A DNA stretch of 64,000 nt from Aldrovandia affinis (taxonomy: Eukaryota > Chordata > Actinopteri > Notacanthiformes > Halosauridae), in contig JAINUG010000033.1 of the NCBI GenBank assembly GCA_029706075.1, positions 1,612,001-1,676,000 of the forward strand, in the 5' to 3' direction. The notes below the pieces were generated by a model that searched no databases, had not been told where the DNA came from, and saw only the letters and a program-made list of their open reading frames with translations. The translations under genes and the position numbers were made by a program. Position 1 is the stretch's first letter. Each line of letters opens with the position of its first letter. Positions 44,456 through 56,700 of the stretch are shown here, piece after piece.

Positions 44456-47245
44456 TTTTGGAAACATTAATTGTATTATGTATCATCGCTATGCCACCTG
44501 GGAGCACTGCAGCTAACCGTGTGCACTCCTCCACTACTCTCATTTCTGAACAAGAGCTCCAAGCCACACAGTACTAAAGGAGAGCTGTAACAAGCATTGA
44601 TCAGAGGAATGGCTCATCTCTCACTGACTTCAACCAGTAACTTGTAGTTGCCTAGTCAGTAGCTATGGGGGGAAGAACACAATTCTGTACTGCTGCTGTA
44701 GATGCCTGGTCATAATCGACTAATGATATAGCCCATGCTTGACACAGTGATTGCTGACTGAGCCACTCGGGAGAGCTTGGCATAATTTTTGATCATTTTC
44801 TCAGCAGGTGGAAGAAACCCTGAGGAAGGCCTCTAGGCAAAGAAATAGGCAGGGCTAACCCTGTCCCTATCCCTCAGCCATAAACAGCTCAACCTGCTAA
44901 ACCTGCCTTAGCCAATACTCAAGCAAAGCCTTTTCATTAGTCTAAACCAATCAATCAGTCATACCACAGTATAGCTCCAGACGTTTAATGCTAAACTTTA
45001 TTTCTATGTTTAATACAATCACACTGAAAAGATTCATGAAAAGCACCATGCTGATACATTAAGAAGCTTGACACCATGCTTCAATCATTGCAGCACCCCA
45101 TCGTTCACCTCTCTACTCTTACCTTCCAGTATCTCTTTTATGTAAAAACACATGGAAACAGCAACAAAACAGCCTTTCATCACCTCTGCCTTCTCTGCCT
45201 TATGCTGCAGGCCTGTGCATGTTCAGCACAGGCTAGCACGTGCAGGTGGAGAGGAACATCTGGGAATCACCAAATGGGGTTGGAAAAGGCATGTCCTGTG
45301 GGTGGGGGCTGCTAGAGGAGGGATAGTGGTGAATAGTGACTGACGCCTGGGGGGGTGTGACCTAGATTTCAGGGTTCTTATTAAGTTCCCCAAAGTAATT
45401 TATGTCAACCTATGTCATAATTGCTTACGGTTTCCTCAATATAGAATATAAAAAAGATAACGATGCATCTCTTGAGAGAGGATGTTTTTAAAGCAGATGG
45501 CACTAAGAAAATTGTTGAATACTTTATGGGGTGTCATACAAAAAGTTGCAGACCTGCACAATTCTGTGACATACAGTACATAGACAACCAACCCACGTCT
45601 TGTGAAATAATGCTAGTATTAAGGATTAAATACTGTACTTTTGTGCCCACAGAACATAGAATATTTTCTGTTTGCAGATCATTCAACATTTAACAAAATT
45701 GCAGTGTGGTAAAATGCAAATATGGATAAGGAAGCATCCTTTGAGAAATGATAAAAAAAAGAATAAATAATTTATAGCTTTTTCTTACTTGCTTTTTAGG
45801 ACAGTTCTGATGTAGTTTACAAAAGTCACAGGATATGTATTTGTGTTTGATGTTATGAATCCTGTTCAAGAGAACAGAACAAGCCTGCTGGGACTGGTAA
45901 CCACAATTCTTTGGTCAGGAGTCCATGCTTGCATGACTAAAAAACAGCAAAAAACACAACTCAACTATGCGGCTAATATTTGAGTCGGAAAAGGTGTGAA
46001 ATGTGAATGAATCTGTTTACTATACTGAGCAGATTTAAAGTAAAAAATAATTAAAAACTGAACATTTCTTTGCTTCCTTAAATGTATTTTGTCTGATGAG
46101 TCAACAAAGGTAATGAATGATTTAAAACAATAATAGCTAACAGGATTTGATGTTCTCTGTTCAAAGGTTGCATCGATGTGGGCCTTTTGTATTTTGTCAT
46201 GAAGCGGCAGAAATAATGTGCATGGTGGGTCTCCTGATGCATGCATTAGTCCGACCTTTTCCACGGCACGTCTTTGCAACGCAAAAATAGGCGTCTGTTC
46301 ACATTAATCAAATCATCAATCACCCTCAAAGTAGATGGACTCTAATGACCTTCATCTGAAAGAAGGGCAGCCTTTGAAAGTAAAGACTGTCCAACCCACA
46401 TGCATTAATCATTGGAGGTGATTCCAAGTTCCTGGACCAATTTGGATCCAAATCTAAAAATCTGATTAACTTAATGAGCAATTAGAAGCAAACATTAATC
46501 TGAAATATTGCATACAATAATCCACTGTAAATATTAACAATGAGAGACAATAAACATAGGCATGTAATAATCTGTAATGTCATATCATTATAACATCTAG
46601 GGCCAAAGCATATAGGGAAGCTCCCAACATAAAGATGACACTGATCAGTTTTTAATCATGTTTATCACACAGAAAGTATTAGAGAAAATCAAACTCAACG
46701 GAATGCCCCAAAAACATTCTGTTTTGTTGGTAAAAGAAATGGTGAAAGAGAGGTTGTGAATCTTGTTCTCTGGTGAGTAACAGTGAGTTCAGGTGGAAAG
46801 GTTTAAGACTCTCTTCAAAGTGCTATGGTATATAACGAGAGACCTCTGGGCTGCACTGCAGATCTGAAATTTATATTCTGCTCTCAAACATTGTGTCATG
46901 CTCAAACACAGTCATGCTCTGCCTGTGGCTCTTGCTTGTCCCTTCATCTGAAAAGCCAAAGAGAATGTGCTTAAAGGAATACAGTAGCTGCAGTCATCAA
47001 ATAAAAGATATGTGCTTCCACAAAGATATCATTTCCACCGATTGATACAGTATGCTCCTGCTAAAATCAGTTTGGTTATCCTATTTCTTTGCTGTTGTGA
47101 TTTTTGGAGGGAAGGACAGTGACGCTGCAGAGGGTATGTTGTGCTACTTTGAGTGGCTGGTCTGGTGCTGTGGTCTTTGTTGCCGACCTGATTTGCAAGT
47201 TGACTTGGAATGCCCCCCATTTCTTTTATTCCCATCCCCCTTAGT
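44456..47245. other. Non-coding stretch, nothing definite
   Basis: No gene or named repeat. The segment 46290-46560 reads like unique sequence with several ATTAATC and TTAATG words and could be a regulatory element. Other ORFs here are short and featureless. Confidence 0.5.
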
Positions 47246-47308
47246 GGTTTACGCAGTGGTGGGCCGTCAGGGCCTGCAAGGCCTTCTCTGCTGGCCTAAA
47301 AAATATCT

Positions 47309-47821
47309 GAATCACAGACTGATGTTAATTATATTTTGTCCATGAATACTTATTAAATAATTCCAAACGGTCTGTCCGCTTCCTTTCATAGCTTTTCCCT
47401 GGTTGCGCTGCGTCCCAGACGTGTATTTTCATATTAAAGCATTTAACCAATCACATTTCAGCCATCATTTGTTGCCACGGTCAAAGAAATCTGCCTGGAG
47501 GCCTTCACAATCAATTCTGAAGGCCCTGTAGCATAAAATAAGTGTTGATCAAACTGTTGCTTCAACCAATCAAATTTTGAGTTGGAGACACCAAGGCCTT
47601 CTAGAAGGCCTAGGTACGTCAGCATATTCACACCCTTTGATTGGATAGTCAGAGAGTGTCTGACTATGATGTAATGTGATTGGTTAAATGCTTTAATATG
47701 AAAATACACGTCTGGAAGGAACGCAGCCAGGGGAAAAGCTATGAAAGGAAGCGAACAGACCATTTGGAATGATTTAATAAGTATTCATGGACAAAATATA
47801 ATTAACATCAGTCTGTGATTC
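47309..47821. repeat. 149-bp inverted duplication inside the hAT element
   Basis: Bases 47309-47457 reappear inverted at 47673-47821 with few differences (for example GTGTATTTTCATATTAAAGC against GCTTTAATATGAAAATACAC). The spacer of about 215 bp contains its own short palindrome AAGGCCTTCTAGAAGGCC (47600-47617). The outer end of the right arm runs directly into the transposase fragment, so the right arm is likely the original position and the left arm an inverted copy. Confidence 0.92.
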
Positions 47822-47823
47822 AG

Positions 47824-47967
47824 ACATTTGAGCGGACATTTTCAGCCCTAAAGCGAATTAAAACTTATGCCAGAAATACATCAGGGCAGGCTCGACTTTC
47901 AGCATTAGCTTCGATGGCAATAGAACAGGACTTCTTGATGGAACTGAAACACACGGATAATCTGTAG
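47824..47967 (+). pseudogene. hAT transposase C-terminal dimerisation segment
   Basis: The frame reads ERTFSALKRIKTYARNTSGQ, then ARLSALASMAIEQDFL, and stops at TAG (47965-47967). A further RVIELFLRKERRMDFVYK is in the same phase after the stop. This matches the C-terminal hAT family dimerisation domain found in ZMYM/ZBED-like transposases. Catalytic and zinc-finger parts are absent. Confidence 0.88.
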
Positions 47968-48699
47968 GACAGAGTAATTGAACTCTTTTTGAGGAAAGAA
48001 AGGAGGATGGATTTTGTGTACAAATAATAAGGATTTTTGGTGAGTAAAATGTTGCTATTTTCCTAAATAATATAGCAATTTTATGAGGTTATTATTGATG
48101 TTTCATGTTACGATCTTGTTTAGCTAGCTATCTAACCAGCTAAGTTTATGTAATAAACATGAGCTGTGACTCGAATAAAAATAGCGATCATAAAACAGGT
48201 CAGCTAGCGCTTTTTCTTATTATGATCAGTGTGTTTGTATGATTTAATGAAGTGGCTAACTTATTATAGCTAACCACCTTAGTCTTTAACATTAACTTTG
48301 TATCATTCAATTTTTAATAACAAGCTAGCCAGCATGCAAGGCAGATAATAACATGGCACGGCAGGCTGCATTACAAAATGTTATAGATAGCATAACTATC
48401 CCACACTGAACACAGGCTGGTTCTGTTTCTGCCGATCCGGTCTCGCGGTGAGAAGAGAACCGTGTCTCTCTGGTGGCAGCAGTGAGTTGTCTTTCTGTAA
48501 GCACAGATTCTCACCCGCTGTGATGAGGCAGGCCTGGGTCTGTGAGAGGGGACAGTGACCCCCCCCCGTCTTCCTCTGTTATGTCCTGTCCCTACACCAT
48601 CCCCATAGCCCCATGTTTATACTGCATTTCTGCATAATAAGAATAAGATGGTTTTTATAGCCATAAAATAGTTGAGGGGTGGATCGATTCAGACGGAGC

Positions 48700-48841
48700 C
48701 ATAGGCGTAGCATGGGGGGTGCTACCCCCCCCGGTCCGCGAAATAAATAAACTGGTCTCAGCTTTCTCTCGCGTGTACCCCCACCCCCGTGGAAAATGAA
48801 ACCGGTGAAAGGTTGGGCACCGTTACTGCGCTACGACACTG
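48700..48841 (+). mobile_element. Nested small MITE with GCGTAGC-type ends
   Basis: The left end CATAGGCGTAGCATGG and right end CTGCGCTACGACACTG are imperfect inverted repeats. The flanks GACGGAGC and GGCAGAGC agree at six of eight positions, as a decayed 8-bp duplication would. The middle has C-runs and a CCCACCCCCGTGGAAAATG piece similar to the inner module of the MITE at 3715-4030. It is nested in the hAT element, so it inserted later. Confidence 0.7.
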
Positions 48842-48898
48842 GGCAGAGCACTACTGAAGGCCTAGGTGTGAAATGCACGGCCCGCCACTGGGTTTACG

Positions 48899-49329
48899 TA
48901 TGTTATTAATTTTGTTGTTCATACCAGTATTGAATATATACATTTGGGATTGAGAGATCAACCACTTTTCAGCAGCTTCGGCAATGGGTGACCTGACTTT
49001 GTGTCTTTGTGTGGTTGTGTATATTCACACTGCTTCTCCATTTTCTTCTTAACTTTCTTGCTAGGTAAGCAGTATGAGCCTTGTTTCTCACAAAAATGTG
49101 AATTAATTTAACAAAGCAATGGGCAAAAAGCAGGTACATTTTGGGTATTGATTCTCAATGTTTAATGGGATTGCAAGAAATATTGTACTGTTGCAAGTAA
49201 ACATAACTAAAAAGAGGATCTGAGATTGCTGGTGAGTGAGGTGACCATCTCTGTGGGGGTCAATAAAAAGCTGGATCCAGGTGATTGCTGGCCAGATGGT
49301 TTCTATTCAAATTATTATTTAATAGAATT
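48899..49329. other. Short non-coding spacer
   Basis: Nothing is recognised between the hAT element and the Tc1 element. Confidence 0.55.
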
Positions 49330-50866
49330 ACAATGGCTTCGGAAAGTATTCAGGCCCCTTCACTTTTCCCACACTTTGTTGTATTATATAATTAATTTAA
49401 ATTGATTAAATCGATTTTTTTGCCATCAATCTACAAATAATACCCCATAATGACAAAGTGTAACTGAGTTGGTTCTGCCTGCAACGACTTTCGAAACGAG
49501 GACGCCAACAAGAGACACGATTAGTCCACTGAGCTAAAGACCCAAGTCCCCAGCCAAGGGAACTAATCATACTCTTATCGACATCACTTTCTGTAGCGGA
49601 CGATCATGTGCTTAACTTACATCTTCTGAGCTCCGCTACACTCTCCCCCTCAAAACTCCTGCAGCAGCAACCACAGCCCAACTGATAGACATCTGAGTCA
49701 TGGCACCAATGTAATGGGGTTGGTTCTGCCTGCAGCGAGTTTCGAACCGAGGATCCCAACGCCACAAGAGACGATTACCTCACTGAGCTAAAGACTCAAG
49801 TCCCTAGCCAAGGGATCCAATCATACTCTTGCCGCTTATTCTGTAGCACACCCTTACCTGCTTAACACACGTATCGGAGCTCCACTGCTACAAAAGCAAA
49901 AACACGTTTTTAGAAATTGTTGAGATCCTTTGAGATCCTTGAGAACCTGGGATCCTTGAGAACCTGGCAGAAGGAAAAACATCTCTGCACCACTCCATCA
50001 ATCAGGCATTTATGGTAGCACTTGGCATTCAGGCCAAAGAGTTCAATTTTTATATCATCAGACCAGAGAATCTTTTCCCTCATGCTTTAAGTGCCATTTG
50101 GCAAACTCCAGGCAGGCTGTCATATGCATTTTACTCAGGAGTGGCTTCTGTCTAGCCACTACCATAAAGGTCTGACTGATGGAGTGCTACAGAGATGGTT
50201 GTCCTTCTGCCAGGTTCTCCCATTGCTGCAGAGGAACTCTGAAGCTCTCTCAGAGTGGCCATTGGGTTCTTAGCCACCTCCCTAACCAAGGCCCTTCCTG
50301 CCCGGTTACTGAGTTTGGCCAGATGGCCAGCTCTAAGAAGAGTTGTGGTTGTTCCGACCTTTTTCCATTTCGCAATGATGGAGCCCACTTTGCTCCTGGG
50401 AACTTCCAATGCTTTCATACCCTTCCCCAGGTCTATGCCTCAACACAATTCTATCTCAGAGGTCTATGGAGAGTTTATTGGACTTCATGGATAGGTTTTT
50501 GCTCTGACATGCACTGTAAACTGTGGGACCTTATATAGACAGGTGTGTGCCTATCTAAATCATGTCCAATCAATTGAATTTGCCACAGGTGCACTACAAT
50601 CAAGTTCTAGAGACATCTCAAGGATGATCAAAGGGAACAGGATGCATCTGAGCTCAATTTGGAGTGTCATAGCAAAGGGCCTGAATACTTATGTAAATTA
50701 CATTTCAGTTTTTAATTTTTAATACATTTGCAACAATTTCTAAAAACGTGTTTTCATGTGTGGATTGATGGCAAAAATTCTATTGAATCCATTTTAAATT
50801 AAGTCTATAACACAACAAAGTGCGTAAAAAGTTAAGGGGCCTGAATACTTTCCGAACACACTGTAT
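49330..50866 (-). mobile_element. Tc1-like transposon carrying a miniature LTR element
   Basis: The ends match in inverse orientation: left CTTCGGAAAGTATTCAGGCC (49337), right GGCCTGAATACTTTCCGAAC (50838-50857). The transposase is on the minus strand: SKVGSIIAKWKK helix-turn-helix (50152-50418), RAGHLAKLSNRAGRALVREV linker and NPMATLRELQ. The catalytic domain is largely gone; between about 49900 and 50150 only pieces around the expected HQSDLYG and following sequence remain. A 434-bp element occupies 49459-49892. The copy is inactive. Confidence 0.9.
49459..49892 (-). mobile_element. TRIM: miniature LTR retrotransposon with tRNA-like boxes in its LTRs
   Basis: Two direct repeats of 182-183 bp (49459-49640 and 49710-49892), each of TG...CA form on the minus strand (TGTAGC...TTACA), flank only 69 bp. 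Reading the minus strand, the internal part starts TTGGTGCCATGACTC, a typical primer-binding site form (TGG start), and ends AGTTTTGAGGGGGAG, a polypurine tract. The flanks AAAG (49455-49458, 49893-49896) are a 4-bp target duplication, and removing the element restores the Tc1 sequence. Each LTR has TAGCTCAGTGAGG and, about 42 bases later, GGTTCGAAACTC (clearest in the copy at 49710-49892), spaced like tRNA A and B boxes. It encodes no protein, so it would depend on another retrotransposon. Confidence 0.85.
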
Positions 50867-51311
50867 AGAATTTATTAAAACAAAGAGTGGAAACTGTAAC
50901 AATGAATGAAGTGGAAATATAGACACTACTGTAATTATAATGGACATAACAAAGATACAGATATACACAATGGATGGTATCCACAAGCACAGGTTCCTAA
51001 ATTTAATGAGGGATTATGTACAGTACAGTGTTGGACCCACATCATCTGAGCTGCTGTTCTTACTTGCCTGCACCGGTGCAATTCCTAGGTCATGAGGTTA
51101 TTAGCCTCACTTGTCACAACCTGTCCAGGCTAACACTCTGATGCAAAATAAGTCTGTTCAGTGTCCAGGTATGTGCTCTGCTAATAAACTAAATGTCAAT
51201 TACTTATTCTGATTAATCATGATCGTGTGCAGATAAGGCTCCAATAGAAGGTTATGATGATTCAAATTTTGCAGCTAACCTAAAGGTTCAGTATTATATA
51301 TATATACTATA

Positions 51312-52438
51312 TACAGTAGACTCAATTTTTATTCACACCCTTGATAAAGATGAGCGAAATAGATTGTATAAAATAAACGATATAAGTAGTGAGCGTGAAC
51401 AACAAGTAGTCGCCTTCTGAAGTGTCATACGAGGTTATGGAATTTCTTGGGGGATCCTCAACCATTTGTCCATGCAGAATTGTTCTAGTTCCTTCAGATT
51501 CTTGGGTTGACATATGTAGACTGCTTTTTTGAGTTCACCACAAATGTTCATTTGGATTCAGGTCTGGAGACTGAGATGGCCACATCAGGACATTGAGCTG
51601 TGCTCATGATAATGTGCTCTGCCAACAATTTCTTAGTTGCTTTGGACGTATGTTTGCGATCGTTGTCCTGTTGGAAGGTCCGTCTGCGGCCAAGGTTTAG
51701 CTTCCTGGCAGAGGGAACAAGGCAGAGGGAACAAGGAACAATGTACCAAAATATCTTGGTACATGCTGGAGTGCATGGTTCCATCTATTTTAATAAGGGC
51801 CCCAGGGCCTGTGGATGCAAAACAACCCCAAAGCATTAAGGATCCACCACCATATTTCATTATAAGCATGAGGTGCTTTTCAACATTACTTGCATTCCTT
51901 GGACGCCAAACATAATGTGCATGTCCAAAAAATCTAGATTTTTGTTTCATCTGACCACAAGACACATTTCCAACTGTAGTTCAGATGTAGTTTGATGAAC
52001 TTAAGACGCCTTTTTTGGTGAATTGTCTTCAAAAGAGGCTTCCTTCTTGCAACTCTGCCATAAAGTCCATTGTCATGTAGGCATCGTCAAATGGTGGTAG
52101 CTTTAGACACCTTGTAACCCCAACCATTGTAGGCCACTGTATAATACCTTATATACCTTCCAATGAACTTCAAATAAGTTGTATATTTGTGAAGATTTAT
52201 TTTTGTTGGATTAAATTTAAAAGAATAGTTAGGGGTGTGAATAATTCTGATCCAGATGTCTTTTTAAATATTATTAATAAAACAAAATATGTTTTTCTGA
52301 ACAATTGTATTAGTATTGTAGGTTTGGAATTTTCACCATTTTTTGACCATAAAATATACCTCAGTACTATCCTTTATTTTATACGATTGCTTTTGTTAAT
52401 CTTTATCAAGGGTGTGAATAAAAACGGAGTCTACTGTA
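51312..52438 (-). mobile_element. Tc1-like transposon, internally deleted
   Basis: The ends are CAGTAGACTCAATTTTTATT (51314) and AATAAAAACGGAGTCTACTG (52417-52436), followed inward by CACACCCTTGAT and its inverse. On the minus strand 51633-51965 gives HYVWRPRNASNVEKHLM and YGGGSLMLWGCFASTGPGAL. Another frame (51548-51784) gives LNLGRRRTFQQDNDRKHTSK with the second catalytic Asp. An AGAGGGAACAAGG duplication at 51711-51737 disrupts the middle. The helix-turn-helix part is missing: about 52150-52320 goes straight to AT-rich end sequence. Confidence 0.9.
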
Positions 52439-52914
52439 TAATATCAAGCAATACATGGAAACAAATCTCAAAGTGTAACTTCCCTTTCCAGATGCTCTTG
52501 TGGAAGATTATCCCATCTGAGCACTAGCTGCAATGCTAGGATAGACTGCAGGACTAATAACGAAGGCGTGCTAAATCTAGGTTGTTGCCTGTCACCTAGC
52601 AACATGCCTGGGTCTGCCTGTTGCCTGCATAGCAGGTGGTCAAGGGATCTCCATGATTTTAACATTGATTGTTCATTAAACAGCAAAACGGTCATTTTAT
52701 CAATTGATGCAAAAATACATCCTAATTCAATTATAATATTTATCTACAATGCCTTAGTCAATAGATGGGGTTGCAGGTGCATAGTTTTAATCGACTACAT
52801 CAAAATTGGTCTGGATTTATTGTTTTACTGTTTGCCAATCATTTCAATTTAGCAATTGAGCAATGCAAACAGTGTTTGGGCACATTTACAAATATATATA
52901 TTTTAGATTTTTCT

Positions 52915-53712
52915 CCTAATTAGTTTATGTTAATCTTGGTTTTATCAGTCCATGAAATCCTCCTCAACTTTGTTTGAAAGTCTCCCATATCCCTTTTGGC
53001 AAGTTCTAGGTGGGATTTCATGTGTGTTTTCTTCAATAATGGATTTATTTTTAGCACCCTCCCATAAAGCGCAGATTTGTGAAGCGCCCGGTCTATTGTT
53101 GTCCCATGGACAGTTTCTCCAATCCTTGCTATGGAAGACTGTAACTCTGACAGAGTTGCCATTGGCCTCTTGTTTGCCCTTCTCAAGTGTTGTCTTTTAT
53201 TCTCCATTTCTTTATGATGGACTTAATGGTGCTCTGGGGGATATTCATATTATTATACAAGTCTTTGAAATCTTCTTATTTCTTTCCCCTGATTGGTGCT
53301 TTTGAAAAACCTTTTCTCAGATTTGCTTTGAATGTGCTTTAGTCTTTAGGATGAAGCTCTTGTTTGGAAATGCACTAACAAACTGTGGGACCTCTTACAG
53401 ACAGGTGTATTTAATTAGAAATAATTTGTTAGACCTTAATTGCACACAGGTGGACTCCAATCAAATAATTATGTGACCTCTGAAGACAATTGATTGCACC
53501 AGAGTTTAGTTAGGTCCATCTAAAAAAAGGGTGAATACTTATGCAATCAATTATTGTCTGTTTTTTATTTGTAATGAATTAACAAAAAGGTTTATAGTTC
53601 TTGTTTTATTTGACATTGTAGAGTAGTTGATCAGTGGCAAGAAATCCCAAATAAATACATTTTGATTCCATGAAGTAAGACAATAAAATGTGAAAAATGC
53701 CCACTGTATATA
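52915..53712 (-). mobile_element. Tc1-like transposon, 5' half only
   Basis: On the minus strand 52920-53207 reads MENKRQHLRRANKRPMATLS, then IGETVHGTTIDRALHKSALYGR and SHLELAKRDMGDFQ, stopping at ISWTDKTKIN, the first catalytic Asp block. Upstream, 53290-53560 holds decayed N-terminal and 5' UTR sequence (GGTGAATACTTATGCAATCA). Everything after the first Asp is missing. Confidence 0.85.
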
Positions 53713-56700
53713 CCCACTGTATATCACAAAATTATCATTCCAGAATAAGATTAGATTAAATGCAGGGTCAACAAGTAATTGTGTCATTTAAAAAAAGCAG
53801 GAGGCAGTCATTGGAAGGTGGTAATATTTGATATCTTAAGACTATCCTGCCTATCAATCAGAAGAATTAACCCAGGGCCACACTTCACTGTCTACCCCCT
53901 CAAGGCATGTTAGGAAAGATCCTGTGATGCATTGGCTTGTGATGTCATCTTGGACTCTGGGACAAGAGGAATTCCCTTTGTCCATGGCCTAGTTAAAGGA
54001 CTCACCACTACATTACTGCCTCTGCCTGCACCAAATATCAGGTTAAAAAAACTGTAAACAATTATTAGATGTCAATGTTTATTACCTTATTATAATAATG
54101 CCTAATATGTCACAGAATAGTTTAATTTTATTGTAAGTAAGTAAGTAAAATTTTATTTATATAGCGCCTTTCATACATTTAAATGCAGCTCAAAGCGCAT
54201 TGAAGTTCAACCTAGAGAGGAATCGGGCGCACATATCATCTCCCGATTCAGGCGTAAGAATCTACTGAATGTGACTAAGTGACCTTGGGCTGTAAACAGA
54301 GGTTGGTATTTTTCTGTTTGCCACAAGAGGCATCATGCATGTTGTTTCCACGCTTTCAGGCATAGCAAGTGCTTGACCTTGAATCGTAAGTAGAGGTTGT
54401 CGCATTTCTGTCGGCCACACAAACAAGCACTGGGGCCATTCTTGTTGTGTTGAGTGCAGCGCTGGGTCCGTGGGAGGTTGAGAAGGTTCAAGGGGGAGCC
54501 GGGAGAGGGGATGCAGTGGCAGGGCTTTATGAAGTTGAGAAAGCCACTGCCTGCTGCATGCAGATTTTCATTCCGGGCAGGATGGAGCAGAGGCAGGGCA
54601 GGGAAGTAGAGACTCCGGTGTGAAACTCTATTGGAGCGCACCTTCAGGCTCTCTGAGATAAGCCTCAAATATGAAATTGCAATATTGTGGCACAAAGAGC
54701 AAGTGGAATGCCCAGATTATATATTTTTTCTCTCTTCCTCTCTCTCTCTCTCTCTCTCTCTCACTCTTCTTGTCTCTCTCAGCCCAGCTCATTTTCTCCA
54801 TCCTTCCGGGCACTTTATAAGAAAAGAAGATATGCATACCAGACAATCTGACAAGTGCTATTTTCAGTTAATTGAAAGGTTTAATATGTAGACTTCATAA
54901 CATGGGAAGCTACACTAAATCTTTTATTGGTATTCATATGAAATCCTTTATTAAGACACTTAATTGCATTATGTCCTGCCTAAATGCTAGTAATAGCTGT
55001 GATTTTTATTTGGTTTATGTTGTTGGTGGTGTATGAGGAGATGTCCTCTTTGTCCTGAGGAAACTGCTAAAATTATTAAACAAAATAATAAATGTACAAG
55101 CCAGGACAGCACACAATTCTACTCCTCTAAATACATCACTAGAACAAAATAAATAAATAAATATAATAAATAACTCATGGGCATTGCATATAGGTTTAAC
55201 TCAACAGTAGCGATAAGAGAAGTTGCAAGCGGTTTAATTATAAAGCTTTCTTGAAGTGTGCGTGCCATCATCTAGGGTAGTGGTCATTAAAATTTCAGTT
55301 GCTCTCCCAGCAGGAATGGAAGTAAATTAGCTGCTGCAGTAACAAGTCTAATTGTCCCGGTAATTGACCACGGCAGGACAGTAAAACCCCCCCAACCCCC
55401 AAACACCCCCTGTTGCCATATTGCCAACATCCTGTCCTTCTTTCTTCCTTAGCATGGCACCCAGTCCAATTCTATTGAGGAAACTGGTGGAATATATTTC
55501 CTTGGTACCCATTCACTCAACTGCTGCAATGCTTTTTTAAATTCAATCTGTCTTGTTCATCCTTCAATGGCTAGCCTTGGCAAAATTGAGTTTAATTAAA
55601 GTGTCTAAGAAAACAGTGAGTATGGGTGCAACTTTCATCCTGCCTGTTCTGCAGGCCTATGTGTGAATGCAGAGAAGAGGAAGAAGTGTATAATGAAGGA
55701 CTGTGTACATAGAGAGAAGGGTAAAGGGTGTGTAGAGTCTGTTTCAATCAGGGGAGAATGAAGATTGCGTGTGGAGTGATTTGACAGTGAGAAGTGAGTG
55801 TGTAATTGGGTAAGTGTAAGCCTAAAAACACAAAATACATCTGACTGGATCCTGTGTGTGTGTTTCTATCTTTGTGTTATATTTGTGTGTGCGTGTGTGT
55901 GTGAGTGAGTGGAGAGTGCACATGTACATTTGATGCATTGTGGGTCATTATGTCCATGTGAGTGACGGGCAAATCTGAGCCCCAGCACGCATGTCCGCTG
56001 GCAACCAGCAGGGGGAAGTGCAGGTCTCTGGTACCTGTGATAGAGGGATGGCATGCTGTGTTCCCATCTGCAGCAGTCCACACACAAGAGGTATACATAA
56101 ATGTGAAGAGACGCTGGTGGCAATAAAGCGATAAAATAAATTATTGGCTGACACAGGCACATTTAAAACCCTTAGAAACCTTTTGTCCTTTATGACATAT
56201 AAAAATGGTTAATCTCCACTATACTTATTATAGCACAATACATACTTATCTATGCTGAGACAGAAATACACTGTGGTTGTAAAAAGTATATATACTGTGG
56301 TTGCAATTGGTTTTCTCAGCAAAGGCTAGTAATGGGAGTGAGTCTTCATGAACCCCATAATGGGTGGACCTACCATGTACTGTAAATAACTGACTTGTTT
56401 GAACTAATCAAAAGACTGCCCTCCACAGAAAAATAATGTTTGGTTAAAATCAGAGTAACATTTGACAGCCCCTCTCCTTTTGACACCCTAATTCAGATTA
56501 ATCATTTCTTTTATGCAGTTTGTATTTACATAGTTGAGATAAAGTACTTGCTATGGGAACAACCAAATGTGTGGATTTTGAACCCACAAGATTCAGAGGC
56601 AGAGGCCAGCGACCGAAAAGCTGCACCACACAGCTATCCATAACATATTTTATCATGTTTCCCTTTCCTGATTACATGGCCTACTCCCACTTCAGGGATT

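Larger units (their letters stand above)
47254..48890 (+). mobile_element. Non-autonomous hAT element with perfect 8-bp target duplication
   Basis: The ends are CAGTGGTGGGCCGTCAG (47254) and CACGGCCCGCCACTG (to 48890), inverse to each other. Both flanks carry GGTTTACG (47246-47253 and 48891-48898), the 8-bp duplication expected for hAT. Inside are a large hairpin (47309-47821), only the last part of a transposase (47824-47967), AT-rich filler, and a nested MITE (48700-48841). Most of the transposase gene has been lost by deletion. Confidence 0.95.

Noticed and set aside
49462..49892. Tandem dimer of a tRNA-derived SINE
   Set aside because: My first reading. The TG...CA ends, primer-binding site, polypurine tract and 4-bp target duplication fit a miniature LTR element better.
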